Assembly (NCBI RefSeq): GCF_910589235.1
Contig: NC_060957.1
Location: 1,466,598-1,530,597 of the forward strand
Length of the DNA stretch: 64,000 nt
Direction of reading: 5' to 3'
Source: Vespa crabro
Lineage: Eukaryota > Arthropoda > Insecta > Hymenoptera > Vespidae
Part shown: piece after piece, positions 13,480 to 25,660 of the stretch
How positions within the stretch are numbered: position 1 is the stretch's first letter
Layout of the letters: the number at the start of each line of letters is the position of its first letter
Program-made: the position numbers and the translations under genes
Notes under the pieces: generated by a model
Database searches by the model: none
What the model was told of the DNA's origin: nothing
Seen by the model: the letters and a program-made list of their open reading frames with translations, nothing else

Positions 13480-14247
13480 TGAATATGAATTTTATTTTTA
13501 TTTCTTACTATTTCTTCATCAATATAGGAATTCCCTCCAGTCAATCATAAATCAAAGTCAAAGTCTGCTGGTCGTGTTATAACAACAGATGGACTCCATG
13601 GGGATAGTAAAACAGATACTATTAATTCGAGCAAACAATCTTCTGAAAAAATTAATCACGAAAGTAGTGGAGTTAATAGAAGTTCAACGATTACGTAAGT
13701 TAAACAAATTATTTATTAATATAAAGAGTTCAGTGTATGTGTTACAAATATCATAAAGAAGTGTAATGATTTATTCTGAATGTTATGTTCTTTGTGTTAC
13801 ATTTTTAGGAATGGTACCAATACAAAGCAGGAATCAAATCCATTTGAAGAAGAAGAATGGGATGAAGATGGTGGTGAACCATTAGTAGATAGTGGAGAGC
13901 CAGGGGTTCCAGTTAAAGCTTTGTATAATTATGAGGGAGCAGAAGCTGATGAACTCAGTTTTAAACAAGGTACATATTGCATACTGCGACAACAGCTCAT
14001 AAGCTGCATTAATTTAAGATTATTAGAATTTCACTGCTATTAGCTTTGATGATAATAATAATAAAATTTCATATAATTTACTTTTTTACAAATTGTAAAT
14101 GAATTCATCATTGAACATTTCTTATTAATTAAAGGTGATATATTTGAGAAATTGGAAGACGAAGATGAGCAGGGATGGTGTAAAGGAAGGAAAGATGGTA
14201 GAGTTGGTCTTTATCCTGCAAATTATGTAGAGTTATTATCTCAATAG
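7789..14247 (+). CDS. Synd: Syndapin/PACSIN (F-BAR and SH3 membrane-remodelling protein)
   Basis: Coding exons: 7789-8151, 8395-8583, 10914-11140, 11311-11431, 12405-12515, 13528-13694, 13809-13969 and 14135-14247, joining in frame to 483 residues, the usual PACSIN length. The N-terminal F-BAR domain (about residues 10-290) opens with SFWEPGNYKRTTKRIEDGHK and dimerises to bend membranes. A low-complexity linker carries an NPF motif (residues 403-405, an EH-domain ligand) in an acidic patch. The SH3 domain (about 428-483) has the ALYNYEG start and ends with GLYPANYVELL; in this family it binds dynamin and N-WASP, linking endocytosis to actin. The start codon follows a splice acceptor at about 7759, so the 5' UTR is split. 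Two in-frame candidate microexons (9392-9412, 10068-10079) lie in the intron after residue 184. Domain identity is certain; minor exon use is not. Confidence 0.95.
8584..10913 (+). other. Syndapin intron 2 (2.3 kb) with two candidate microexons
   Basis: This is AT-rich intron sequence. Position 9392-9412 is a 21-nt segment bounded by a TTTTCAG acceptor and a GTATGT donor; it would add MARGSEN in frame. Position 10068-10079 is a 12-nt segment bounded by CTCATTACAG and GTAAGC; it would add KALL in frame. The flanking exons join in phase 0 (..SPDQ/VKKMQ..), so either microexon keeps the frame. Poly-T tracts lie at about 9587-9620. I see nothing else. Confidence 0.5.
11957..11999 (+). repeat. Poly-T tract (43 nt) in a syndapin intron
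   Basis: A pure T run in the intron between the exons ending at 11431 and starting at 12405. The rest of that intron is AT-rich without recognisable elements. Confidence 0.9.
12600..12765. other. GC-richer island of unknown nature in a syndapin intron
   Basis: Inside the intron 12516-13527 the composition changes for about 160 nt, with several CpG-containing words (GCGCGC, ACGACGCG) and a small inverted pair, CCTCCCC/GGAGG, near 12640. I could not match it to an exon, RNA gene or transposon that I know. It could be a decayed mobile-element piece or a regulatory element. There is an open frame through it on each strand, but no convincing splice sites. Confidence 0.3.
12913..13017. repeat. Small inverted-repeat unit (about 105 nt)
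   Basis: The left arm TAGAGGTGATTTTAATA at 12913-12929 matches the reverse complement of 13001-13017 with two mismatches. The spacer of about 70 nt contains a smaller TGACA/TGTCA hairpin. It could be a very short MITE remnant or a structured intronic RNA element. It lies within the syndapin intron 12516-13527. Confidence 0.5.
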
Positions 14248-15123
14248 TTTATGCAAAGTTAAATTTTCTAAAATTCTTTCTTGGTTACTTAACAAGTAAA
14301 ATTATGAAGAACAAAATCTAGTTATTTTGTTGTTTTCTGTTTTTATTTTTCGGTGATGCAATGTCATCACAAAAGTTTATTTTTGTTAGAAAAAAAAAAA
14401 AAAAGAACACTTACATTTTTTTCGTGTATGACACGATGATTTGCATAAGCTGAAAATTTCACAAAAACTGTGAATACAAAGACAGTGACGTTATGTGACT
14501 GTTTTTCTGTTTTTATATCAAAGATAGTTCAATGAAATGAGTTCTTTAAAAAGATCTCAGACAAAACATCTCCAATTGCAGTTAATACGTTTTTTTTAGA
14601 TAGATAAGTTAGTAAAATTCATTGTTAGTATTAACAATTAAAATGAATAACATGTATGCAAATCTTAGATCTTCGAGTAATGTACAGTCATTCATTTTGT
14701 AACACATTATTACTGTTACAATTAAGAATCTTTTGGCTGAAGACAAAAATTTTATTTAATTTATTGTTATTAAAAAAGTACCTTTGAAACCTTACACTTA
14801 TCTAAATGGTGTCATTGTACATAATAGAATTAAGAGCTTAGTAATATTTGAAGTTATTAGATAAAATGTCACAGTGTATGCGACAAAGTATATTAGGATA
14901 CTTTAAAAATATACTTAAATTAAATATATACTATAAATAACAAAAATTCGGGACCCAAGAATATTCTTTTCTTATTAAAATATTATTTAAAAAAAAAAAA
15001 AGAAAAAAAGAAAAAGCAAAAAAAACAATGATTCTAGCATTGTTCTTAAAAGAGTATTGGTCATTTTTTCTTGCATAAATTTAAGCATTTTAAATATCTA
15101 ACGTTTAACACACTATCACTTCC

Positions 15124-15138
15124 ATATATATATATATA

Positions 15139-15187
<49 letters not shown>
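15124..15187 (+). repeat. (AT)n microsatellite
   Basis: Two AT arrays separated by a single G, in the presumed syndapin 3' UTR. Confidence 0.93.
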
Positions 15188-15193
<6 letters not shown>

Positions 15194-16917
15194 GCTTTGT
15201 ACATATATAATGTCTTTTTATATAAAAATAATAAGACTAGAATATTATTTTCAAAGTAAAATAATTTTGTTTCTAAAATACAAATTTTGTATATTTCTTA
15301 TTAAGAATATACATTTTCATGAAAATATATGTCACCTTACATTTATGTGTTTTCATCGAAAAATTGAAACGTAAGCACAAGCGAAGTGAATTATAGCATG
15401 TGTATCCTTCATTGTAAAGTATAAATATATAAGTTATTTGACATTATAACAAACACATTATTAAAGGACCAATGTGTTATGTACACTTATAACGCAATTT
15501 CCTTTAAATCATTATTAGATGTTTATTTTTGACAGTTGCATTGGAAAATTTTATAAAAAAACATAATTTTCCTAAAATATACAAAAGCCATGCATTATAA
15601 TTTATTATAATTACCATATAATTTTCAAAATATTTAATACAAGTCGAAAACTGATTTTGACTGAAATATGTATTTTGATTTTTAAAATTATTATTTTACA
15701 TGTAATAATTAGATATACGACGTATGTTAACGAAAATAAAAATTAAGTATGAATAAAACCTGTGTCTCTGTACACGATATTTATGTAAATAAAGTAGAAT
15801 ATAGTAAGGTTTTCAATTCAGCCTATGACTGATTATTGTAATCAATTACACTTTTTAATCCTTCAAATCATGTTTTATGAAGAATATCCATAACTTCATA
15901 AATTGTTATGTAGAATTTACCTTCTGTATAAAATTTACTATGTATATCTAATAAACGTCCTATGTATAAAATATATACTATATTTTTAATAATGCTTTTA
16001 TTTTAGGGGCAATAATTAAAAAATAGAAATAATACATCAATAACTATATTTGTTTTTCCATAAGTGTTTTGGTACATTTTGCAGTATTAATATTCACAAT
16101 TTATATTAAGTAGCAATTAACAAAATATTACCATATGCAATCCTTTATTTTATTTTTCACCTCTCTTCTAATCATAATTATTTAAAAAATATTTTTAATA
16201 TTAAATGTAATTATGTTGCGTATCCTTAATCGCACGCAATCATATTGTAGCAAAAAATCAGAGCTGTATTTAAAACTAATATATATATATACAAGTAAAA
16301 TGATTACATTCATTTACATCAATTCACATCAATACATCAACCAAAAATATTGGTTCTACATATTTATATATTTATGTATTTATGTAAAAATGAATTAACA
16401 TTTTACTATTAATAAACATGCACACATATTTCTATTTTCTTTCAAAAATCAAAATATAAGTTTAATTACACAAATATATATTTACAAAATATTTGTATTC
16501 AGAAAAAATCTGTACATACAAGTAAAATATTGAATTCACAAAATGCAAAGTAATATATATTTTATCTTAATATTAAAAATGTACTATAATTTGTATTTTA
16601 ATATCATTTAAATTCTATACTTTTTAAGTTAATTAATTTATACCTTAAATTTAAACAAACTAGATCCTAATATAAAACTTTTAAACTCGAAATATGCATA
16701 TATGTATATTTTATAAAATATGTATATGAAGATTAAACAACTGTATCAATCATATAATTAATTGATATTTTAAAAATGATCATATATGTGTGGATGTGTA
16801 AATACATCTATATATATATGTAATTCTATTATATAGTATTTTTCTTTAACTTTCTATTCATCTATGACATTAATATAATTATTTTTGTTAATATTTTTAT
16901 TATTACGTAATGTTATA

Positions 16918-16920
<3 letters not shown>

Positions 16921-16951
<31 letters not shown>
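16921..16951 (+). repeat. Poly-A tract (31 nt)
   Basis: A pure A run on the plus strand, just beyond the 3' end of the minus-strand zinc-finger gene. I saw no retroposed gene body next to it. Confidence 0.9.
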
Positions 16952-16953
<2 letters not shown>

Positions 16954-17057
16954 AAACTTGAAATTTTTAATTATATGTTGTTACATTAGACAAACATTAT
17001 AATATATATTAATAACTATTTATTATATTAAAAGTAAAGTTGATGTGCATATTTACA

Positions 17058-20000
17058 TCAGTGCGTTGCAACATGCTGTTGTAAATGTAAAAGTGTTGGA
17101 AATGGTTTCTCACATAATTGGCATACATGTGCATTACCATTATGTACATCCAGATGCTCAGACAATTCTTCTTCAGTCTCAAAAAGATCATCACAGATCA
17201 TACATTGATATTCATATGCCTTCATTCCTTGCTTCTCCCATTCTGCTATTGCAGCTTCTTCTTCATGCGCTTGTGTATGCATTTCCAATAACATTTCCGA
17301 ATTAAATATTTCTGCACATTGTACACATTGATAAGATGACTCTTTTGTTTTTTCATTCTCAGTTCCTATTGTAATAAGATTAGGATTGTCATCTTCGTCA
17401 TCAAAAAGATGTTTTTCTACATGAACCCCAAGTGCATCCTCAGATTCCATGGAATCACCACAAATAGCACATTGATATTGTTCTTTTCCTATACTTTGCT
17501 CATCTTCACTTATATCATCACAATGTTTTTGTAAATGATCTTTGAGTATCTCTTCATCTGTAAAAATTTTATCACATACAAAACAAGTATAAGTTTTCTT
17601 AGGTCTTTCAATACTTTTAATTCCATCTAATTTTGCACTTTTAGAAGTTAATGTATTTTCTAATGTAGTGTTTTCTACTGCTTTTATTTGAGTACCTACG
17701 ATAGATTTTTTAATTTGATCTTTCACAGTAGTAACAAGTATTGAAGAATTTCGATTACTCGTATCTAATAATTTTTTAGAATCTATTTTTGCTATATTTT
17801 CTATATTAAATTCGGATTGATCATGACTTTCTAAATGATGCGCTAATAATTTTTCTGTTCTAAATACAACATTACATACATAACATTTATGTACTTGCTT
17901 TACTGAACGACATACATGTGATTTTACGAATCGAGCCTCCACAATTTCATGACATCTTTTACAACGCATCATTTTATGTTTGTTATGTCGTGGAATAGTA
18001 TTTTCCACTTTATGTGATTTCATATGTACCTCAATCTCTGAACGATCATTGAAAGACAAATTACAAACACCACAAATATGTTTAGCATTTATTGATAATT
18101 CTGGATTCGTTATATTGCTACGATTTTCTATGCTTTTTTGAAATCCAACAGTAGATTTCTTTGCAACAGATGTTGTAGTCATTAAAATACTATGTTTTGA
18201 AGTTTTTTCAAACGATTGTTTTCTCACTCCAGGTTCTCTTTTAATAGATGATGCATATACTTTTTGAGTAGATAATAACTTGTGTGATATAGTTTCTTCT
18301 GAACCATTGGAATCAGAGTCCATAGTAGATGTATTATAATCATTGTACTTTCTAGATGGCACTCTTCTTCGTTTATGAGGTAAAATTTCAAGAGAATTAT
18401 TAACTTTATTTATAGGTTTATGCTGATCAAGAATATGTAAATTATTAATTCTATGATATTTACTTTCCTGTATTAGATCTAATACCTTTAATACAACAGT
18501 AGGTTGAAATTTTTTTGAGATCATTGCTGTTTTTACAAACTCTGCTGAAACAGTTCTAGATTGTTGATTAGAAAATTCAAATGATTTAAATGACGCTTCA
18601 ATATTTTTCTTTATTGTCTTTTCTATTATATTTTTTAATTTCTGATCTAATGCCTGATAAGAAGAACTATAGAAATTTTGTAATTCTTCATTCTTTATAT
18701 CGTTGCTATTTATTCCAAATAATTTATATTTCACCTCTTTTTCAATAAAGGTAGCCAATTCAAGCTGAATTTGTTTTAATACTTCTAATTCTGTTCCCTC
18801 TACTTCTATGTTCAAACATTTTTCAATTAACCTTTTATCATTTGAATCACTTATCGTAGGATGAATCCTACGCAATTGTACAGCATCGATAATATCCGTA
18901 TTTTTTTCTTGACTATTTTCATCTACATTAAAACTCTTAGATTCTTTAGGTAAATTATTTAAATGTGTTTTGTTCGTGTATTCTGGTTCTGTTAATGCCA
19001 ATGTCGATGTTACAACATATCTTACATCGCCAATTTCTAATTCTGATTTCACTGAATGTGGCAAAAATGCTTTTTTATCATTATGCAACTTGATTTTTGT
19101 AACAGATTCGTCAGTAATATCATACTCTGGGATATCAGTAGGAGAATTTTCTTTTTCTAAAACATTTTGTATATATGATTTGTTTTGTTTCAATTCATCT
19201 TGCATACCATCTTCCTTCAATGATATACTTTTATTCTCATTTGACAAAACATCATTATTGAGTAATGTTTGAGATCTTGTTTTTCTTGTATCAGAATCTG
19301 TTTCTACAATTACATTATCACTGTCATTTTTAATATTATATTTACCACTCATATTAGTTTCTAAATTTTTTAATGCTTTAGCTAATCTCTTTTGTCTCTC
19401 AGCTTCTTTATCTGCATTTGTTTTTGCTCTTGCTTTCTGTACAGGTGATAATTGTGCATCATCAGAAACTACAGAATCAGTATCTGAGGCATGCTCTCCA
19501 GTTGCTGCTAAAAGAGCTTTTTTCCTAGCTACCCAACGTTTTGTAGAAGCTTTTCTTCTTTCAATTGTTCTACCCCTTTTACCACTTAAAGATTTAACCC
19601 TCATTGGAACTAAAGATGGTTTTATTTGGGTATTGCCTTCATTATCATTTGCTCCTTCAAATTTATTGGTATTAATGTCATTTGTTTTCTGAGATGAATC
19701 TTTTGAAGAGGCAGGATCATCCTCTGATATGTACATTTCTTTTAGTGTATTTTGATCAGCAACACAATCTACACTTGCAAATTCCAATGGTATTAATGGA
19801 GGAACCTCTGATTTTGACTTTTTCTAAAATAATTATAAATTAAGGGATATTATTTGAAAAAAAATATTTCAAAAAGAATACTTATAAAATTGTATATATG
19901 ATTCATAAAATTTAACAATTGTTTATACTCCATACCTTTTCATTGGTATCAGATAAACTGTCATCACTACTCTGCTGCAATTCTGCAAGCTTTCTTTTAA

Positions 20001-20785
20001 ATTGTGATATCTAAAACATGTTGATTTTAATTTTTTAGATTTAATTTTTACATTTACAATTATTATTATAATAAGTAAGGAATTGAAAAAGAAAGAATAT
20101 CATAAAAATAAAAGGACAATATTGAAAAGCTTAATGTAAGTCGGAGTTATTATAATAATAAGTAAACAATTGAAAAAGAAACAATATCATATTATAAAGA
20201 ACGATATTTAAAAACCTAATGTAAATCATCTAAACAAATTTATATGGTTAAATATCTATTCGCTTAAATTATCTATGGGATTATAATAAATAATGAAAAG
20301 GCGTGTTAAGGAAAACCAAACAAGTACAACTCGTTCAATGAACTTTTGTAACAGAAAGTTAATGCTTACACATCACCAAATAAGTATATGTTGATAATAT
20401 AAATTGAATATTTCTATACATACCGTATTATCAGATGCTTCTGATATTTCCAAATGATTTAACAATAATTCATTAGATTGTATAAATTGTTCCTTGAATT
20501 CACTCCACATATTCAATTTATATAAGCAAACATGACAAATGATATTCGGTAGACCCTTTTCATCTTTTATCTAAATAAAACATAATACGGTAATTAAAAA
20601 CAGATGAAAAAGATTGATAAAATAATGAAAGATTATAAACAACTTACATCAATGGAGGTACACTTGCTAAGGTCATTGATTTGAAATTGCACCTTATCAT
20701 CGAATAAATTACTCATACAACCATTTTCGGTAAGACAAATACGACACCTGCTATGTAGATTAGGTAATTTCCGTTTTCTCGGCAT
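17058..20785 (-). CDS. ZAD-domain C2H2 zinc-finger protein
   Basis: Minus-strand coding exons: 20648-20785, 20424-20570, 19936-20010 and 17058-19823; total 1041 residues. The N-terminus carries a zinc-finger-associated domain (ZAD, about residues 12-95), with a CRIC pair in exon 1 and an ICHVCLYKL pair in exon 2, split by an intron; ZADs are an arthropod-expanded dimerisation module. A long Ser/Asp/Lys-rich middle includes a basic stretch (KRGRTIERRKASTKRW) that could be a nuclear signal. From about residue 702 to the C-terminus there are seven recognisable C2H2 fingers plus one degenerate one (MRCKRCHEIVEARFVKSHVC). The last finger ends exactly at the stop. The fingers are spaced irregularly and lack TGEKP linkers. 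It is probably a nuclear DNA-binding regulator, but the target is unknown and I cannot name an orthologue. Confidence 0.9.
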
Positions 20786-21622
20786 TTTTTATAACTACGT
20801 ATGAAAAAACGATATTATAACGTTTGTAGATCAAATGGTATCGAGAAACTTGAAGTATGCAGTGAATACGATGTGGCGGGTGTGCAAGATTATGACTTGA
20901 TAAGACTATCGATACAATTCATTTGTCCTTACTTCAGACTTATTATTTATGAAAATTAAAACAAACGTATGGCGGTTCTACAAATTTTCTATTTAAAAAA
21001 AAACTCTCCCGAAGAATAATATTTTCACTTTTTTGTTATATAATTAATTTAATTATATAATTGTTTATACTTCTACGTATGTACAATATAATAATTGTTA
21101 TCTATTTACTTTGTATTAATCGAAACGACATAAAATAATAAAAATATAATACACCGAGTTTTCAGATGATAATTAATAGATTTCTTTTTACAAAATATAA
21201 ATTAATTATTTTATTGGTTAATTCGATAATGTTAAATAACAAAAAAAATAATGATGTAATATATATATGATATAAATTAAATTTTAAATTGTATGTTCTG
21301 TATTTTGAATCGAAAAACAATGATTATCGAGTATTTAATCACAAAGTTTACGAGATTGTTAATATATTGATATCGAAAAATAATCGAAAGAAGAAATGAA
21401 TCGAAGTGGCGAGAACTATCGATTCAAATACTCGCAAACTAAACTTCGACTTTTATACTTTTCTAGTAAGTTCTATAAGATTTATTCAAACCACGACTGC
21501 GGTAATTCCACAAGCGTGATAAAAGTTATTTTTCTAGAATCATCCGCTGAACATTGAATAATTTTAATCCGTTCGATAGAAATTATTCTTAACGTTAGAA
21601 TATCTTATTAATTTAAAACAAT
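20786..21622. promoter_or_regulatory. Divergent promoter region between the zinc-finger gene and FKBP59
   Basis: The two start regions point away from each other across about 1.25 kb (20785 to 22040). A likely non-coding first exon of the FKBP gene ends at 21622, at a consensus GTAAGTAT donor, and is spliced to 22039 just before the ATG. The sequence between is AT-rich without an obvious TATA box; core promoters are not resolvable by eye. Confidence 0.4.
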
Positions 21623-21925
21623 GTAAGTATGATTTTATATTATCATATGTATTCTTAAATATATGTAAATGATTTTAATATACATCGTCATTGCCATTTT
21701 ATTTATATAAAATATACAGAATATATTTTTTTACAAATCTTTTGATTTTATTTTTATTTATATTTGGCTTTATCTAATATTTAATTCTTTTTCATGCACT
21801 ATAATAGTCGACATTTACAAATGTTTAAATGTAATTATTATTCCGTATAATTGAATATAATTAACAATTAATAATTATGTTTGAAAAAAGATAGTTAATA
21901 GTATTACATCCTGAAGAAAATATTG

Positions 21926-21926
<1 letters not shown>

Positions 21927-21975
<49 letters not shown>
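21927..21975 (+). repeat. (AT)n microsatellite
   Basis: An AT array in the 5' UTR intron of the FKBP gene, about 65 nt upstream of the coding start. A shorter AT array lies in the next coding intron, about 22637-22661. Confidence 0.93.
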
Positions 21976-21978
<3 letters not shown>

Positions 21979-22039
21979 CTATATTCCAATTTATCATATA
22001 TTTGTAATTATTAATATGATACATGTATCATCTTTTAGC

Positions 22040-22636
22040 ATGGTTGCTGTAGATATTTCTCCTGCAAAAAATGGCGGTATTCTTAAAGAAATCCTTAAAG
22101 AAGGTGTTGGTGATGAACTTCCAATAACAGGTGGAAAAGTAACAGTACATTATACTGGAACATTGTTAGATGGAACTAAATTTGATTCTAGCAGAGATCG
22201 CAATGAACCATTCAAATTTAATTTGGGTATGTCAAATGTTATTAAAGCTTGGGATATAGGTGTAGCTACAATGAAAAAAGGTGAAATCGCAATGTTAACA
22301 TGTGCTCCTGAATATGCATATGGAGAAACTGGTAGTCCTCCAAAAATTCAACCTAATACAACTCTTAAGTTTGAGGTAAAAAGAAAAAAAACTTTTCAAT
22401 ATGAAAGTATATAAAAATAAAATATTTATAATAAGTATAATATATCTAATTAGTTTATAAATTTTATGTCAATTATCAGATAGAAATGATTGATTGGTCA
22501 GGAGAGGATTTAAGTCCTGATAAAGATGGAAGCATTGAAAGACTTCAAATTACTCCAGGGAAAGATTATGTTACTCCTCGTGATAGATCATTAGTAAACA
22601 GTATGTATGATATTAAATTATTATATAATATTTACA

Positions 22637-22668
<32 letters not shown>

Positions 22669-24160
22669 ACATTTTTCATTTATAGTACATTTGACTGGAA
22701 TGTACAAGGATGAAGTTTTTGAAGATAGAGATGTACAATTTTGTCTTGGAGAAGGAGAAGATGTAGGAATTGTAAGGGGTGTAGAAAAAGCCCTTGAAAG
22801 TTTCAAAAGTGGAGAAAAATCTAAACTTAAAATAAAAAGTAAATATGCATTTAAGAAGGAAGGTAAACCTGAATTTAATATTCCACCAAATGCAGACGTG
22901 GAGTATATTGTAGAATTAAAAAGCTTTGAAAAGGTAATAACCTGAATATAATATTAAATATTTTTTATTGTATTTTTTATTCTAATTATATTAAAAAATT
23001 TAATATAGGCTGTAGAAAGTTGGTCTTTAAATGGATCTCAAAAAATAGAGCAAGCCAAACTTTTGAAAGATAAAGGAACGAATTACTTCAAAAATGGAAA
23101 ATACAATCTAGCTACTAAAATGTACAAAAAAGTGTTGGATTTTTTATGCTATGATAAAAATTTTGAAAACGAACTTAAAGCAGAGAGCGACAGTCTTCTT
23201 TTATCCACACATTTGAATCTTGCATTGTGCTATTTAAAAACTGATCAAAATGTTGAAGCTAAAGATGCATGCTTAGAAGCTTTAAAGTTAGATCCACATA
23301 ATGAAAAAGCATATTTTAGAAGAGGACAAGCTTATCTTGCACTTGCATCACCTGAAATAGCAATTAATGATTTTGAAAAAGTATTAAAAATAGAACCAAA
23401 AAATATAGCTGCTTCAAAACAAATTATAGTTTGTAATAATCTTATTAAGAAACAACTAGCGAAAGAAAAGAAACTTTATGCAAATATGTTTGATAAATTT
23501 GCACAAGAAGACAAACAGGTTTGTGAAAAACAATAGTATATAACACAGATATTTTTTTCGTGCGAATTTCATTTTATTCTGTATAAAATTAAAATTTGTT
23601 TCCATTTATGTTCATCTCAAATATTGCAAAAAAAAATGGAATATTTTAAATTAGATTTATTATTTATAAATAATGTATAAAGATCTTGGTAAACATTGGA
23701 TTTCTTTAAGTTTTAATATATGATTTGAATTATATTTTGTCATCAAAATTTTATCATAAAATGAATTTTTTAAATATTTATGGTATTGTAGTATTTATAT
23801 TGTTTTAATATTTAGGGGTAATTTTACAATGCAACTAATATTAATACCTATGTGTTAATAGCAATGAAAACATTTTTGTGACTTGATTTTAATCATAGAA
23901 AATAATCATGTATTTTCTAATTATTCATGATTTTGTTATTAATTATTAATTGTTTTGTTACTTTTGACCATAAACTATTAGTAATGTCGCAGAAGGAGGA
24001 GGAGAAGCTGCGACAACAACCCGATGTAATGCGTGGAGCTCTGGGTGAATGGGGACAAGAAGAAAGGCCTGGAGGTAGAGATGCAACTGCCTTTGAAAAG
24101 GAAAATCCAAATATTCTCATGCTTAATGCTAACGGAACAGGAGAATTTCAAAATATGTAA
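22040..24160 (+). CDS. FKBP59: FKBP52/FKBP59-type peptidyl-prolyl isomerase and Hsp90 co-chaperone
   Basis: Coding exons: 22040-22375, 22480-22600, 22686-22933, 23009-23518 and 23993-24160; 460 residues, matching vertebrate FKBP4/FKBP5. FK1 (about 20-116) keeps the active-site pattern (HYTG, KFDSS, VIKAWD, YAYG, terminal F), so isomerase activity is expected. FK2 (about 140-235) has GVEKAL where FK1 has the active-site Trp, as in the inactive second domain of this family. Three TPR repeats follow (about 250-370), with KDKGTNYFKNGKY, HLNLALCYLK and KAYFRRGQAYL carrying the residues that hold the Hsp90 MEEVD tail. The last exon adds a distinctive C-terminus (LGEWGQEERPGGRD to GTGEFQNM). If the donor at 23519 is not used, reading ends four residues later at 23536. 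The ATG directly follows the 5' UTR splice acceptor. Confidence 0.95.
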
Positions 24161-25660
24161 GCAGTTGCTGTACTTTTTCAGTACACTGCTCCACTTGGCT
24201 GCCAACAATGTTAAATTTTATTATTCGATATTTTATAATGCCGTTAAGTAGTACTGGGCATAAAAAAGTCATAAAGGCTTTTCACATTAAGAGCCAGAGT
24301 AAATCTCTATAATCAATTTGATACATATAATATATACCTAGTCAATTGTATTTTTCATCATTTTAATAACTTTATGTTTCAAATGATCAAATAGATTTGG
24401 AAATGTAATTGTGAATATATTGATTAGGAATATTCTGTATTATTCATTTTAAAATGAATATTGAAAATTCATTAATAAAATGATGTCGGACGAAGTTATT
24501 TAATTATAATACAATTTTCTTTATCATTATCTATCAGCAATTTTAAATATAACGTAAGACATTTCGTTCATAATAAAATATATTTTACATTGTTTAAGAT
24601 TTTAAGAATTTATTACACATATTGTCTATGCACAATGACGTAACTGTAAAAGTTACGAATAAACAATGTACAAAAAATAAGTGGAATAATCTTATTCAAA
24701 TTATTATTTATTATCTTCTATAGAAATATTTCTTAATTATAGATTACAATTCGTTGGTAAGTACATTGAATGTAATTAATTTATATAAACAAATTCATCT
24801 TAAATCACATAAGTAAAAAAATGACCGTTAGAAAAATAATTATTCAATTCAAACATAGCCTTAAAGTATAACATAAGAATTCAATTAATAATTTAAATTA
24901 GATTTTAAGCCAATCATAAATCTGAATAAAAGTATACAGTTACGCTGATTCGTCTGTTTTCAACTATGAATGGACAATTCAACTGTTATAGAAATTATGC
25001 TTTATAGTTAGTATCCGTGCGCATGTGTATATTGCGCATTGTGGTATTGACGTTGTCAAATTATAATTGACATTTCACAGGAATCTAAAAGGTTAAAAAA
25101 AGGGGTGTTAACGTAAGTAATTCTTAACAGTAAATATTAATACGTGTTAATATTTCTGAGTCGCAAAACGGCATTGAAGGATACTTTAAAAAATATTTCT
25201 TCTATAATTTCAATAATAATATTATAATAAATCATATACTTTCATTTTTGATTATATTAATACTTTTATGTAATTAAAATTGTTTACTTTATTTATAAAT
25301 ATATAATTTTCTTTAATAACGATTAAACTTCATAATTTGTCATGTGCTCAAATCTAACCTATGATATTAAGTTTTATAAAGATATATGTTTTTTATTAAC
25401 ATAAAACATATAATTGCAGGCATTAAAAAGGTTAAATTAAAAAATATATACTATATATATTTATTAGTTTAATTAAGTTGTACATAATTTTATGATACAA
25501 GATATGAAAATTATTTAATCTATTGAAGATTTCTTTCTATATATATTCTATATATATATATATTTCTATTATTTAAAGTTTATAGCATAAATATCATTAA
25601 TATTACCATAAGAATATAATCTTCATAACGTACAATGTATATTCAGTCAGTTAGGTTATC
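24161..25660. other. Intergenic region between FKBP59 and clathrin light chain
   Basis: Beyond the FKBP stop there is a 3' UTR with an AATAAA near 24475. A candidate non-coding first exon of the clathrin light-chain gene ends at about 25112 with a GTAAGTAA donor. The rest is AT-rich with short AT arrays; I see no other gene. Confidence 0.45.

Larger units (their letters stand above)
14248..17057. other. Syndapin 3' UTR and convergent intergenic region
   Basis: Sequence after the syndapin stop is AT-rich and non-coding up to the stop codon of the convergent zinc-finger gene at 17058. A polyadenylation-type AATAAA lies near 15788, which would give a long 3' UTR. It holds an AT microsatellite (15124-15187) and a pure poly-A tract of about 31 nt (16921-16951). 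I see no further gene. Confidence 0.55.

Noticed and set aside
18970..19272. A 100-residue plus-strand frame
   Set aside because: It is the antisense of the zinc-finger gene's long coding exon.
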